From DATMNI01 sp035570275 (lineage in GTDB: Bacteria; Acidobacteriota; Terriglobia; Bryobacterales; Bryobacteraceae): a stretch of 64,000 nucleotides of DNA. The stretch is from NCBI GenBank assembly GCA_035570275.1, contig DATMNI010000218.1, forward strand, positions 12,190 through 76,189, given 5' to 3'. Below, in pieces: positions 40,057 through 48,196 of the stretch. Under the pieces are notes generated by a model. The model made no database searches. It was not told the origin of the DNA and saw nothing but the letters and a program-made list of their open reading frames with translations. Each line of letters opens with the position of its first letter. Within the stretch, counting starts at the first letter, position 1. Position numbers and translations under genes: made by a program.

Positions 40057-43000
40057 TCAGAAGGATAGTTGCAGCACGCCTCCCGCGTCCGCCGTCGCGC
40101 CGCCGGACACCGCGGGATACACGCTCACCGCCAGCCCACTCCCGCTCGGCTGGGTGCTGGTAGTGTAAGTGCCGCCCGGCGCCAGGCCGGCGATCAGCAC
40201 GGAATGAACTCCCGCTAAAACGGGCAGCGTCGCGCCTCCAAACACGCCCGTGCCGCTGACCGGAAACCACACTTCGGATCCCCCGAACTGCGCGCCGTCG
40301 AAGGCTGTTCCCGCCGTGCTTTGCAGATAGTTGGCGGCAACCATCGGGGCTCCCGCGTCCGCTCCCTGCAGTACATGAAGAAAACGCGTATCCGCCGGGT
40401 TACCCGGGTCCTGTGCCTGATAAATGAATCGCGTCGGCTCCAGTTCCGCCAGGGGGTTCAGCGCGGCCACGCCGCTGAAGTAGGTAAGCGACGGATTCAG
40501 AGGCAGCAACGCCTGCACGAACAGTTGCTGTCCGCTCGGCAACCTGTCGGCAACCACATTGCCGCTGATGAAAGGGGACGCCACCAGGCTGAGGTTGAAG
40601 CGTTTGAACAAGCCTGCATTCAGGGATGTCGCCCGATCGTAAACCACAATGTAATCGTTGTTCAGCCACAGGATCGAGCGCGTCGCCTGCGTAATGTTGA
40701 CGATGGAATTCGCCGCAATAAAGTTGTTGGGTTTGTTGTACAGATTGGTCAGATCGCTGGCAGCGTAGACATAGCCGGGCCCCGAGCTCATGGTGGTGGC
40801 CGGATCGCCCGCACTGCCGCCTTCCATCCACTGGCTGCCATTGATATAGGCTGCATGGTCGGGCCCCTGCCAGTTGATCGTGGCGCAGCCTGCGCACCAG
40901 TTTTGCAGGCCCAGTGTGTTGTGGAACGTCACGGTTGCGCCATTGCCCAGGCCGCCGTTATCGTAATTGCTCATCTCTTTGGTCAACCACTCGCCTTGGC
41001 GGAAGAAGCCGAATTCGCCGGCGCCGCCGTCCTGATGGTTGATCGAGATCCAACTGGCGCGGTAGTCAAACTCCGTGCCCCCGGCCGTCCAGTCACTGTG
41101 CGCCACAATCCGTGCGGCCGGCGCGTCATAGAACAGCGTCGGGAATCCCGAACGCGGGTCGGTGGCTGCCGAAGCGGCCGGGTCGAGCAGCATGAAATAC
41201 AGCAGATCCTGGGTCACGCCCCATGTCCAGGGATTGGAGATTCGCGCCAACAGTCCGGACATTCCGTCGGGCATCACACTTTCCGCAAACCAGCGTGCCG
41301 CATTGACGTGAGTCGAGCTGCCCGTCTGTTGCTCGAGAAGCGCCAGCAGCGCAGGCGGCTGCATGAAGTCCGGCGTTGCCCACAACCGCAACATGTCGCC
41401 GTAGCCCGCCATCTGGAAGACCGCACCATCCCACGGGGCCGCCGCGAAAACCTTTGCCGTGGGTGTGAGCGACGAAAGATATCCCGTAATCCAGCGATCC
41501 CAAACCGGCGCTCCGATCAGCCCGATCTGCGGTCCCGAGTAATTCACGTTATTGAAGCCCGCCGTCTGCAGAGCCAGCAATTGGCCCAGAATGTAGCCGA
41601 ACGAATCGCCGTAAAGCATCCCCTCTGGCGGCAATCCGCCGCTCGCGAGGCCGAATCCGGCCCCCGTCGGATTGTTCGGAATTCCGTACGCCTGCGCCAC
41701 CACCTGAGGATCGCCCATCATGGCGAACTCCTCGTACAGCCATGCGCCGGTGGCATCCGTAATGTAGCTCCGCAGGGAATTGCCGATGGCCGCTGACGGG
41801 ATGGCGGCATTCACGGATGGATCGTCCGCGGGATCCAGCACCAGCGAAATCATGGTGAGCAGACGCGCGTGCGCTAGAAAATAATTGTTCGATGCCATGC
41901 GGTACGGCTTGTTGCCTCTCAGCAAAGCAAGGCTATTCACCACTCCGGCGGGCCCCGGATTGTCTCCTCCCGTGGTGGAGGCGGTCAGGCAGTCGGCAGC
42001 CCACGTCATGAAAACCTTCTGGATCGTGGCCTTGTCCGCGGCACTCAGCACCGGGTAGATCCAGTCCACAACCAGCGCCCACTCGTGCCCCGAAAAGCTG
42101 GCCCGGTTGTAAAGCGGAAAAGTGGGATCGCGGAACGGTTGGCCGATCGCCTGCCCGAGAGCCGCCTGGTTCATCGCGTACATCAGCACGTTCCGCGCCG
42201 CCTGGGCATATGCCGCCTGGTGGGCCGTGTCGATCAGCGAGTTGAAGGCCAGGATCACCGCATTGTCTTCGCTGATCAGGCCCGTGTAGCCCTGCGAATC
42301 CCCAAAATCCGGATACGGACTGGCCGGCGTGGGATTCATTGCATTCAGCGCCGCGCCGGGAAAGAACTGGCCGTAGTTGCCAATCGCCTTGGCGAGCGTG
42401 GTTTGCATCCCCTGATACGCCACGTTGCCCGGCCTTGCCCACGTCTGCAGACGCGGCAGATCCAGCTGGGTGATCCACAGCCGCGGATGGGTCGTCACCG
42501 GGAATGGAACAGGCAACGGGACGCTGTAAGTTGCCGTCACGGTAGTGTTATTTGCCGGCATGGTGAGCGTCGTCTGGCTGGATATGGAATTGGCTGTTCC
42601 GAATCCGGTCCACGACTGGAACGCATTCCCCGCCGGCGGCGCATTGGCCGTAAGCTGCACGATCGCCCCCGCCGGGTACGCGCCTGTGGGGGTCCCGTTC
42701 ACCACGGTCAGGTTGTAAGTCGGCGTGCCCCCCGGCAGCACTGTGACGCCGCTGCCCACCGTGATTTGAATCGCCGCCGATCCTCCGGAATTCGCGGCGT
42801 CCAGCGCCAGAGCCGTGACGGTGTAAGTTCCCGGGCCGGGAGTCCACACAATCTGATAAGGCGCTTTGCTTGCCGCGCCGATCACGGCGTTGTTCAGCGT
42901 GAAGAGTACCTGCGCGATGGTTCCACCCGGCTCAGACGCCGAAACCTGAAGCGTAATGCTGCTTCCCGCCGGGACTTGCGAGTTATTCGCCGGTTGTACC

Positions 43001-43095
43001 CACGTCACTACCGGGTGCGATCCCGTGCCATCGCCATAGGCTCCCGACGCAAACACGATGCAAAGAGCCGATATTCCTACTGATATTCTTTTCAT
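40057..43095 (-). CDS. Secreted multidomain protein with heparinase II/III-like region
   Basis: 1012 residues from the ATG at 43095 (AGAGGG eight bases upstream), which is followed by a signal peptide ('ISVGISALCIVFASGAYG'). Residues ~25-115 are a bacterial Ig-like domain ('VVTWVQPANNSQVPAGSSIT', 'YQIVWTPGPGTYTVTALALD'). Residues ~120-200 resemble an InlB-type beta repeat ('GAYPAGAIVQLTANAPPAG', 'TLTMPANNTTVTATY'). Residues ~210-850 have an alpha-toroid then beta-sandwich pattern as in heparinase II/III polysaccharide lyases ('HPRLWITQLDLPRLQTWAR', 'HQDGGAGEFGFFRQGEWLTK'). Catalytic Tyr/His were not assigned, so lyase activity is tentative. It is divergent from the ECF sigma gene and upstream of the kinase. 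Confidence 0.72.
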   Translation of the reverse strand: MKRISVGISALCIVFASGAYGDGTGSHPVVTWVQPANNSQVPAGSSITLQVSASEPGGTIAQVLFTLNNAVIGAASKAPYQIVWTPGPGTYTVTALALDAANSGGSAAIQITVGSGVTVLPGGTPTYNLTVVNGTPTGAYPAGAIVQLTANAPPAGNAFQSWTGFGTANSISSQTTLTMPANNTTVTATYSVPLPVPFPVTTHPRLWITQLDLPRLQTWARPGNVAYQGMQTTLAKAIGNYGQFFPGAALNAMNPTPASPYPDFGDSQGYTGLISEDNAVILAFNSLIDTAHQAAYAQAARNVLMYAMNQAALGQAIGQPFRDPTFPLYNRASFSGHEWALVVDWIYPVLSAADKATIQKVFMTWAADCLTASTTGGDNPGPAGVVNSLALLRGNKPYRMASNNYFLAHARLLTMISLVLDPADDPSVNAAIPSAAIGNSLRSYITDATGAWLYEEFAMMGDPQVVAQAYGIPNNPTGAGFGLASGGLPPEGMLYGDSFGYILGQLLALQTAGFNNVNYSGPQIGLIGAPVWDRWITGYLSSLTPTAKVFAAAPWDGAVFQMAGYGDMLRLWATPDFMQPPALLALLEQQTGSSTHVNAARWFAESVMPDGMSGLLARISNPWTWGVTQDLLYFMLLDPAASAATDPRSGFPTLFYDAPAARIVAHSDWTAGGTEFDYRASWISINHQDGGAGEFGFFRQGEWLTKEMSNYDNGGLGNGATVTFHNTLGLQNWCAGCATINWQGPDHAAYINGSQWMEGGSAGDPATTMSSGPGYVYAASDLTNLYNKPNNFIAANSIVNITQATRSILWLNNDYIVVYDRATSLNAGLFKRFNLSLVASPFISGNVVADRLPSGQQLFVQALLPLNPSLTYFSGVAALNPLAELEPTRFIYQAQDPGNPADTRFLHVLQGADAGAPMVAANYLQSTAGTAFDGAQFGGSEVWFPVSGTGVFGGATLPVLAGVHSVLIAGLAPGGTYTTSTQPSGSGLAVSVYPAVSGGATADAGGVLQLSF

Positions 43096-43297
43096 GAAAA
43101 ACCCTCTTTGAAGGTCAAGTTGTGCGGCGTGCTGACGGGCGCCACCCGCAAGCGCAACAAGGAGGGTAAACACCCTCGCGTAGCTTCCGCCATAGTGCCT
43201 TCTGCTGGGGAATGCGTGCGGAACCGGCAGAGTTGATCTTTTTTGTCAGGAGTCGCATAAATTCCCGCGGTGTGAGCCAGTTGGTAAACTTACGGCA

Positions 43298-43858
43298 GTG
43301 CAGAACGACCCCTCGATCACCATCTTGTTGCATCAATGGAAGGATGGCGACGGCGCCGCGCTCGACACACTGGTTCCCCTGGTCTATAGCGAGCTCCGCC
43401 GCCTCGCCGCTTCTTCCCTGCATCGCGAGCACGGCGCCCGGACGCTCGATCCCACCGCCCTCGTGAATGAAGCCTATCTGCGCCTGGTCGGCGGAAAGAA
43501 TCCGGATTTTAATGACCGCGCCCACTTCCTCGGGGTGGCCGCCCGTCTCATGCGTCAGATCCTCGTCGACCGGGCACGCGCGCGCCGCACGGAAAAGCGA
43601 AGCGGTGGCGCCCGTGTGCCGCTCGAAAACGATATGGTGTTCACCGGTGAACATGCCGCGGCGGTTGTCGAGCTCGACGATGCCCTCGAACTTCTCGCCA
43701 TGCAGGATCCTGAAAAGGCCCGCATTCTGGAAGTGAGATTCTTCGGCGGCCTGACTGCGGAAGAAAGTGCGGCGGCTCTCGGCATCCCGCTGAATCGCAT
43801 CAACCGGCAAATGCGCCTGGCCCAGGCCTGGCTGCGCGCGGAGCTTGCAGCGGACTAG
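43298..43858 (+). CDS. ECF-type RNA polymerase sigma factor (TIGR02999-like)
   Basis: 186 residues from a GTG at 43298. Sigma region 2 is clear: 'LVYSELRRLAASSLHREH', 'LDPTALVNEAYLRLV' and 'FLGVAARLMRQILVDRARAR'. Region 4 is 'FFGGLTAEESAAALGIPLNR' then INRQMRLAQAWLRAEL (a helix-turn-helix). The 'AARLMRQILVDRARAR..EKR' signature is characteristic of the Acidobacteria/Planctomycetes ECF group linked to Ser/Thr kinases. No anti-sigma factor is adjacent; a kinase-TPR gene lies 3.3 kb away on the other strand. It probably controls the divergent heparinase-like/kinase pair or its own promoter; that is inference. Confidence 0.92.
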   Translation: MQNDPSITILLHQWKDGDGAALDTLVPLVYSELRRLAASSLHREHGARTLDPTALVNEAYLRLVGGKNPDFNDRAHFLGVAARLMRQILVDRARARRTEKRSGGARVPLENDMVFTGEHAAAVVELDDALELLAMQDPEKARILEVRFFGGLTAEESAAALGIPLNRINRQMRLAQAWLRAELAAD

Positions 43859-44025
43859 GCCGAAGTTCCAGCAGCGATGGTCCCGTTCCCGCGGATAGTG
43901 CTCCCCACCAGCGCGAGACCGGTCAGCATCAGCACCCACGTCCCCGGTTCAGGAGCGTAGGCCAGAGCGGCCTCAATATCCAGATCCAGTTCCAGTTCCA
44001 GAATGGAAGGGTAGCTGCCTGCGCC
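43855..44025 (-). pseudogene. PEP-CTERM anchor remnant
   Basis: The minus strand encodes '...IEAALAYAPEPGTWVLMLTGL' continuing ALVGSTIRGN, i.e. the PEP-CTERM sorting signal: Pro-Glu-Pro, a hydrophobic helix, then basic residues. The frame runs upstream into a REP-like repeat and the antisense of the next gene, with no coherent protein, so only the tail of a former exported protein remains. Its last bases touch the sigma gene's stop. PEP-CTERM tails are processed by exosortase; none is in the window. Confidence 0.6.
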
Positions 44026-44036
44026 CGGCGCACATC

Positions 44037-44066
44037 GCGAACAGATTAACAATCTGCCCCACAGTG
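44037..44066. repeat. REP-like family A, partial copy 4
   Basis: CAGATTAACAATCTGCCCCACAGTGG corresponds to the second hairpin (AGATT-AA-C-AATCT) and CCCCAC tail of family A. It lacks the first GGCGGATTG palindrome. It lies between the PEP-CTERM remnant and the CRTAC1 gene. Confidence 0.6.
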
Positions 44067-44116
44067 GTTTATCACTATCCCCAAAACGGTTACGCAGCCA
44101 CGCTATCCTGAAGTTC

Positions 44117-45892
44117 ATGACGCGCAGACAGGCGCTAGCGCTTCCCCTGGCGGCGCTGGCGGCGGACGGCCCCCAGGCTGGCGCACAAAACCGCGGCATG
44201 GGCACCCGAAACGTCCGGCCAACGCTCCGCGACAAACCCTCCGGGCTCCCGTTCCACGCGCATTTCGTAAACGTGGCCCGCGCGGCCGGCCTGCGGGCCC
44301 CCGTGATCTATGGAGATGTTGGGTATAACGACTACATTCTCGACTCCATGGGATGCGGCGCGGCATTTCTCGACTATGACAACGATGGGTGGCAGGATAT
44401 CGTAGTGCTCACCGGGCGCCGCTCGAAATCCACGCCGCCAGAGGCCATTATCCGGCTCTACCGCAATAGCCGCGACGGCGCCTTTACCGACGTCACCGCG
44501 AAATCAGGGCTGGGCCGCAGCGTCTGGGCCAGCGGCATCACGGTGGGCGACTACGATAACGACGGCTTCGACGATATCTTCGTGACCTGCTGGGGACAGA
44601 ACATCCTGTTTCACAACAACGGCGACGGCACTTTTGCCGACGTGACGGAGAAGGCTGGGCTGATGCATCCGGAAACGCGATTCGGCTCGGGCTGCACGTG
44701 GATCGATTACGATCGCGACGGCAGGCTGGATCTCTTCGTGACTAACTACATGGTTTTCGACCGGGATGCCATGCCGCCGCGGGGAAAGGACCCCACCTGC
44801 ACGTACCTGGGCGTTCCGGTCTATTGCCGGCCGGAGGGCATCCCGCAGGAGCCTTGCCGGCTATACCACAACAATGGAGACGGGACTTTCACCGACGTCA
44901 GCGAAAAGTCGGGCATTCTGGCTGTGAAGCCCGGTTATCCTCTGACGGCCGCCGCGGCCGATTTCGATAACGACGGCTGGCCCGACATCTACGTGGCGTG
45001 CGACACGTCGCCCAGCCTGCTCTTCCGAAACAATGGCGACGGCACGTTCACCGAGCAGGGCCTGGAGAGCGGCGTAGCTTTGAGCGAAGACGGGATGGCG
45101 CAAGCGGGGATGGGGCTGGGCATCGGCGATTTCGATACGGACGGATATCTCGACATCTTCAAGACGCATTTTCGCGCGGACACTCCGGTTCTCTACCGCA
45201 ACACCGGCAAAGGCAGTTTCCGCGATGTGACTCTGCGGGCGGGACTCGCCGTAGAGACACGCTTCGTGGGTTGGGGGGCGGGAATGGCGGACCTGGATAA
45301 CGATGGCCTTCCCGACCTGTTCTTCGCGACCGGAATGGTTTATCCAGAGGTGGAGCGGAAGCAGTCCGAGTGTCCGTACAAGACGCCGTGCGTGGTGTAT
45401 CGAAACCTGGGCGGGGGCAGGTTCGAACAGTTACTCGATGAGGCCGGTCCCGGCATCGCCGAGGCGCATTCGAGCCGCGGAGTGGCTTTCGGCGACTTCG
45501 ATAACGACGGCGACATCGACATTCTCATCATAAACATGAACGAGCCGCCGTCGCTGCTTCGCAATGACATGAGCGGCGCCAATCACTGGCTCAAGGTGCT
45601 GCTGACCGGCGTTGTCTCAAACCGCTCCGCCATCGGCGCGCAGGTGGTGGCGGCTTATGGCGGGCGGAGGCAGGCGCAGGCCGTATTGGCGCAGGCCTCG
45701 TACCTTTCGGTAAACGATCGCAGGCTGCATTTCGGGTTAGGTTCGGCGGCCAGTGCGAACCTGGAAATTCGCTGGCCCAATGGGGCAGTCGAAAAGGTAC
45801 CGAACGTGGCGGCCGATCAACTGGTGGTGATTCGCGAAGGTTCCGGAGTAATCCGTACGGAGCGCTTCGGTCCCCGCCGGCAACCGCGGTAG
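44117..45892 (+). CDS. CRTAC1-type VCBS/ASPIC-UnbV exported protein
   Basis: 591 residues. The N-terminus 'MTRRQALALPLAALAADGP' is a Tat-like export signal (twin Arg then hydrophobic). VCBS/FG-GAP repeats with Asp-rich loops follow at residues ~75-500 ('FLDYDNDGWQDIVVL', 'DYDNDGFDDIFVTCWG', 'WIDYDRDGRLDLFVT', 'DFDTDGYLDIFKT'). The C-terminal ASPIC/UnbV domain has 'RSAIGAQVVAAYGG' and 'HFGLGSAASANLEIRWPNG'. Family members are calcium-binding beta-propellers with unknown ligands. This one lacks the parvulin head seen in the protein at 27080-29701. A Cys pair 'CTYLGVPVYC' may be disulfide-linked. It stands alone between an ECF/kinase group and a convergent HEAT gene. Confidence 0.9.
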   Translation: MTRRQALALPLAALAADGPQAGAQNRGMGTRNVRPTLRDKPSGLPFHAHFVNVARAAGLRAPVIYGDVGYNDYILDSMGCGAAFLDYDNDGWQDIVVLTGRRSKSTPPEAIIRLYRNSRDGAFTDVTAKSGLGRSVWASGITVGDYDNDGFDDIFVTCWGQNILFHNNGDGTFADVTEKAGLMHPETRFGSGCTWIDYDRDGRLDLFVTNYMVFDRDAMPPRGKDPTCTYLGVPVYCRPEGIPQEPCRLYHNNGDGTFTDVSEKSGILAVKPGYPLTAAAADFDNDGWPDIYVACDTSPSLLFRNNGDGTFTEQGLESGVALSEDGMAQAGMGLGIGDFDTDGYLDIFKTHFRADTPVLYRNTGKGSFRDVTLRAGLAVETRFVGWGAGMADLDNDGLPDLFFATGMVYPEVERKQSECPYKTPCVVYRNLGGGRFEQLLDEAGPGIAEAHSSRGVAFGDFDNDGDIDILIINMNEPPSLLRNDMSGANHWLKVLLTGVVSNRSAIGAQVVAAYGGRRQAQAVLAQASYLSVNDRRLHFGLGSAASANLEIRWPNGAVEKVPNVAADQLVVIREGSGVIRTERFGPRRQPR

Positions 45893-46019
45893 AACGCACT
45901 GGATGCAATGAGCACTGGCGACTATTTGTGCCGAGCGCATACGGCGCCACGGCCGCCGAGACTGACGGTAGACGACATTCCGGAGGATGGCCCAAATTCC
46001 CCAGCCGGTCCTGGCCGTC

Positions 46020-46760
46020 TTACTCAACATCCTTGCCGCGCTTCTCGATCGCCGCGGCGGCGTTCTGGGCCACGCGGGCCAGATCGATGACCGGCATGAA
46101 GCCGAAGCCGCGGCCGCGGGAGGCTATGGGTTCGGACTTGGAGGCCATCTCCCGCAACTTGGGCAAATCCGACGCGTCGCCAAGGTCGCCGATGACTCCC
46201 AGCGCGATCACTTGCGAGGCGGCATCGCCCCTCGCCAGGACCTGCCTGGCAACCGGCACCACGGCGCGGTTATGGAAAGCCGCGGCGCGTTCCAGCGCGG
46301 TCAGGCCCGCTATGCCCGGCTGTTGCGCGGCCTGTAACAGGAACGGCAGCGCCCGCGATTCGCCTAAGGCGGCTAAGGCGTCGATGGCAGCCGATGCCAC
46401 CAGCACGTTCGAATCCAGGGCGGCCCGGCCCAGCGCCGGCAACGCGCGCGGGTCGCGCATTTCGCCCAACTCGCGCGCGGCCACCAATTGGACCTCGGGG
46501 TCGTCTGAAATTACGCCATCCAGCAGCGCTTCCAGGGCGCCGGCGAGGCGCAGATCCCGTGCCGCGCAGGTGCGCACTACGGAATCGGCCAGCCCCTTAC
46601 GCAAAGCCGCAATCGCCTCGGGCGAGTGGTTGCCGCCGAGCGCAAAACAATCATCGTTGCGTTGGGCCACCGAGCGATTCTGGTCCAGCATCCGCACAGC
46701 CGGGTCATCGGCCCCGCAGGCCGCCACAGTCAACACCAGTCCAGCCAGGAACGGTTTCAT
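46020..46760 (-). CDS. HEAT-repeat lipoprotein
   Basis: 246 residues. The N-terminus 'MKPFLAGLVLTVAACGADD' has a lipobox (VAAC), so Cys15 is probably acylated; Asp is near position +3/+4. The rest is helical HEAT/PBS-lyase-type repeats: 'VQLVAARELGEMRDPRALPALGRAA', here abbreviated VQLVAARELGEM, 'ASAAIDALAALGESRALPFL' and 'IALGVIGDLGDASDLPKL'. Such repeats bind other proteins. The ATG overlaps the TPR gene's TGA as ATGA, so the two are coupled. Last gene of the DUF4331-TPR-HEAT operon. Confidence 0.85.
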   Translation of the reverse strand: MKPFLAGLVLTVAACGADDPAVRMLDQNRSVAQRNDDCFALGGNHSPEAIAALRKGLADSVVRTCAARDLRLAGALEALLDGVISDDPEVQLVAARELGEMRDPRALPALGRAALDSNVLVASAAIDALAALGESRALPFLLQAAQQPGIAGLTALERAAAFHNRAVVPVARQVLARGDAASQVIALGVIGDLGDASDLPKLREMASKSEPIASRGRGFGFMPVIDLARVAQNAAAAIEKRGKDVE

Positions 46761-48079
46761 TGGGCTTTCTCCTTTAGGGCTCCGGTCTCCTTCAGGGCTT
46801 CGATCTCGTTCAGGGCCTGGCGGGCCACGGGCGCCTGCTTCAGATCGAAATTAGCATTCAAAGAAAGCGCATGCTGCAAGTGTTTGCGGGCGCCTTCCTT
46901 GTCGCCCACGGCGCGCGCGATCATGCCGGCATGGTAGTAGAAGCCGGGCTCGGGCGTCCCCAGTTCCAGCGCCTTCTGGCTGGCCTTTTGGGCCTCGCTC
47001 CACTGCTTGCTCTGGTAAAGCACCCACGCCATGGCATCCCATTCGTAGATGTCGTGGCGGGTCTTCATCTCTTCCTTCACCATGGCAAACGCGTGGTCCA
47101 GGTTGCGGCCGTGGTCGGCGAACGCCAGCGCCAGATTGCGATTGGCCGGAAAGCCGGCCGCCTGGTCCATCTTCTCGATCACCACCAGTTTCTCCGCCTC
47201 CATGCGGGCCTGCTCGGGCTTACCGGCGGCTTCGTAGAGATCCTCCAGCGCCGCCGAGTAGTCGGGCAGAGGCACCGCCGCTTCGGCCTTCTGATAGTAG
47301 TCGATCGCCGGGTCTATCTTGCCGCGCTGTGCGTTCAGCTTGCCCATTCCGGCAAACGCAGGGTGATAGCCTGGAAACAATTTGAGGGCCGCGCTGTAGG
47401 CCAACTCCGCCTCCGGCAGGCTCCCGGTTTTCAGATACATGTGGCCCAGGTCCACCAGGCACCAGGCCACGTTCTCGGGCGACCGGCTGCCCGATTCAAT
47501 CGCCTTCTTCATCACGTCAATGGCTCCTGCCACATCGCCGGCCACGAATCGGTAGTAGGACGCGCGGTTATAGCTGGAAAGGTCCGGACGCAACCGCACC
47601 ATCTTCTGGTAGGCGTCGGCGGCGGCGCTGTACTCGCCCAGTTCCATCAGGGCGTCGCCCAGCGTGCCCCAGTTCCAGGGGTCGTCCGGCGCCATATGCA
47701 TCACCTCGCGGGAATCCTCCACGACTTTGGGGAAATTATGGCGCTCCAGCCCGATCGCGCTGCGCAGCCGCAGCGCCTCGTAATTGCGGCGGTCCTCCGA
47801 GAGCACCGAGTCCACGATCTTGCCGGCGCGGTTCAGGTAGTCCGGGTCCATGGTCTCGCGCATCTTTTGCAGGAACGTGGCCGCCATCAGATTCTGATAG
47901 TGGAGATCGTCGGGTTTAGTCTGCGCCAGGGTCTGGTACATGGCGATGCGGTCGTCGGTCTTCATGCGGGACACGGCGTCGAACAGAGCCCGGTCCTGCA
48001 GCAGTTCGGAGACCTTTTCGTTGCCGGTTTGGGCGTAGAGGAAGGCGGCGGATAGTGTGAGCAGCAGTAGCGATTTCAT
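46757..48079 (-). CDS. Exported TPR protein
   Basis: 440 residues with a signal peptide ('LLLLTLSAAFLYA', cleavage after Ala). At least eight tetratricopeptide-type repeats follow ('PWNWGTLGDALMELGEYSAA', 'AWCLVDLGHMYLKTGSLPEA', 'HPAFAGMGKLNAQRGKIDPA', 'FYYHAGMIARAVGDKEGARK'). TPR proteins act as scaffolds. It sits between a DUF4331 protein and a HEAT lipoprotein, and couples to the latter by an ATGA overlap. A 117-base gap with a REP-like hairpin separates it from DUF4331. No catalytic motif. Confidence 0.88.
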   Translation of the reverse strand: MKSLLLLTLSAAFLYAQTGNEKVSELLQDRALFDAVSRMKTDDRIAMYQTLAQTKPDDLHYQNLMAATFLQKMRETMDPDYLNRAGKIVDSVLSEDRRNYEALRLRSAIGLERHNFPKVVEDSREVMHMAPDDPWNWGTLGDALMELGEYSAAADAYQKMVRLRPDLSSYNRASYYRFVAGDVAGAIDVMKKAIESGSRSPENVAWCLVDLGHMYLKTGSLPEAELAYSAALKLFPGYHPAFAGMGKLNAQRGKIDPAIDYYQKAEAAVPLPDYSAALEDLYEAAGKPEQARMEAEKLVVIEKMDQAAGFPANRNLALAFADHGRNLDHAFAMVKEEMKTRHDIYEWDAMAWVLYQSKQWSEAQKASQKALELGTPEPGFYYHAGMIARAVGDKEGARKHLQHALSLNANFDLKQAPVARQALNEIEALKETGALKEKAQ

Positions 48080-48095
48080 AAGTAAGTCTCCAGAA

Positions 48096-48192
48096 GAAAG
48101 CTATCAGCTATCAGCTTTCAGCCGTCAGCTCCAGACAGCGCTTGCGGCGCGTTCCATCAAGCTGATAGCTGAAGGCTGACTGCTGAAAGCTA
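48096..48192. repeat. REP-like inverted repeat of AGCTATCAGC type
   Basis: Left arm built from AGCTATCAGC/AGCTTTCAGC units, right arm from their reverse complements (AAGCTGATAGCTG, GCTGAAAGC). CAGCTATCAGCTT (48106-48118) pairs perfectly with AAGCTGATAGCTG (48159-48171). It lies within the DUF4331-TPR operon gap. It may attenuate or stabilise the transcript, or be a neutral repeat. Confidence 0.8.
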
Positions 48193-48196
48193 TTTC

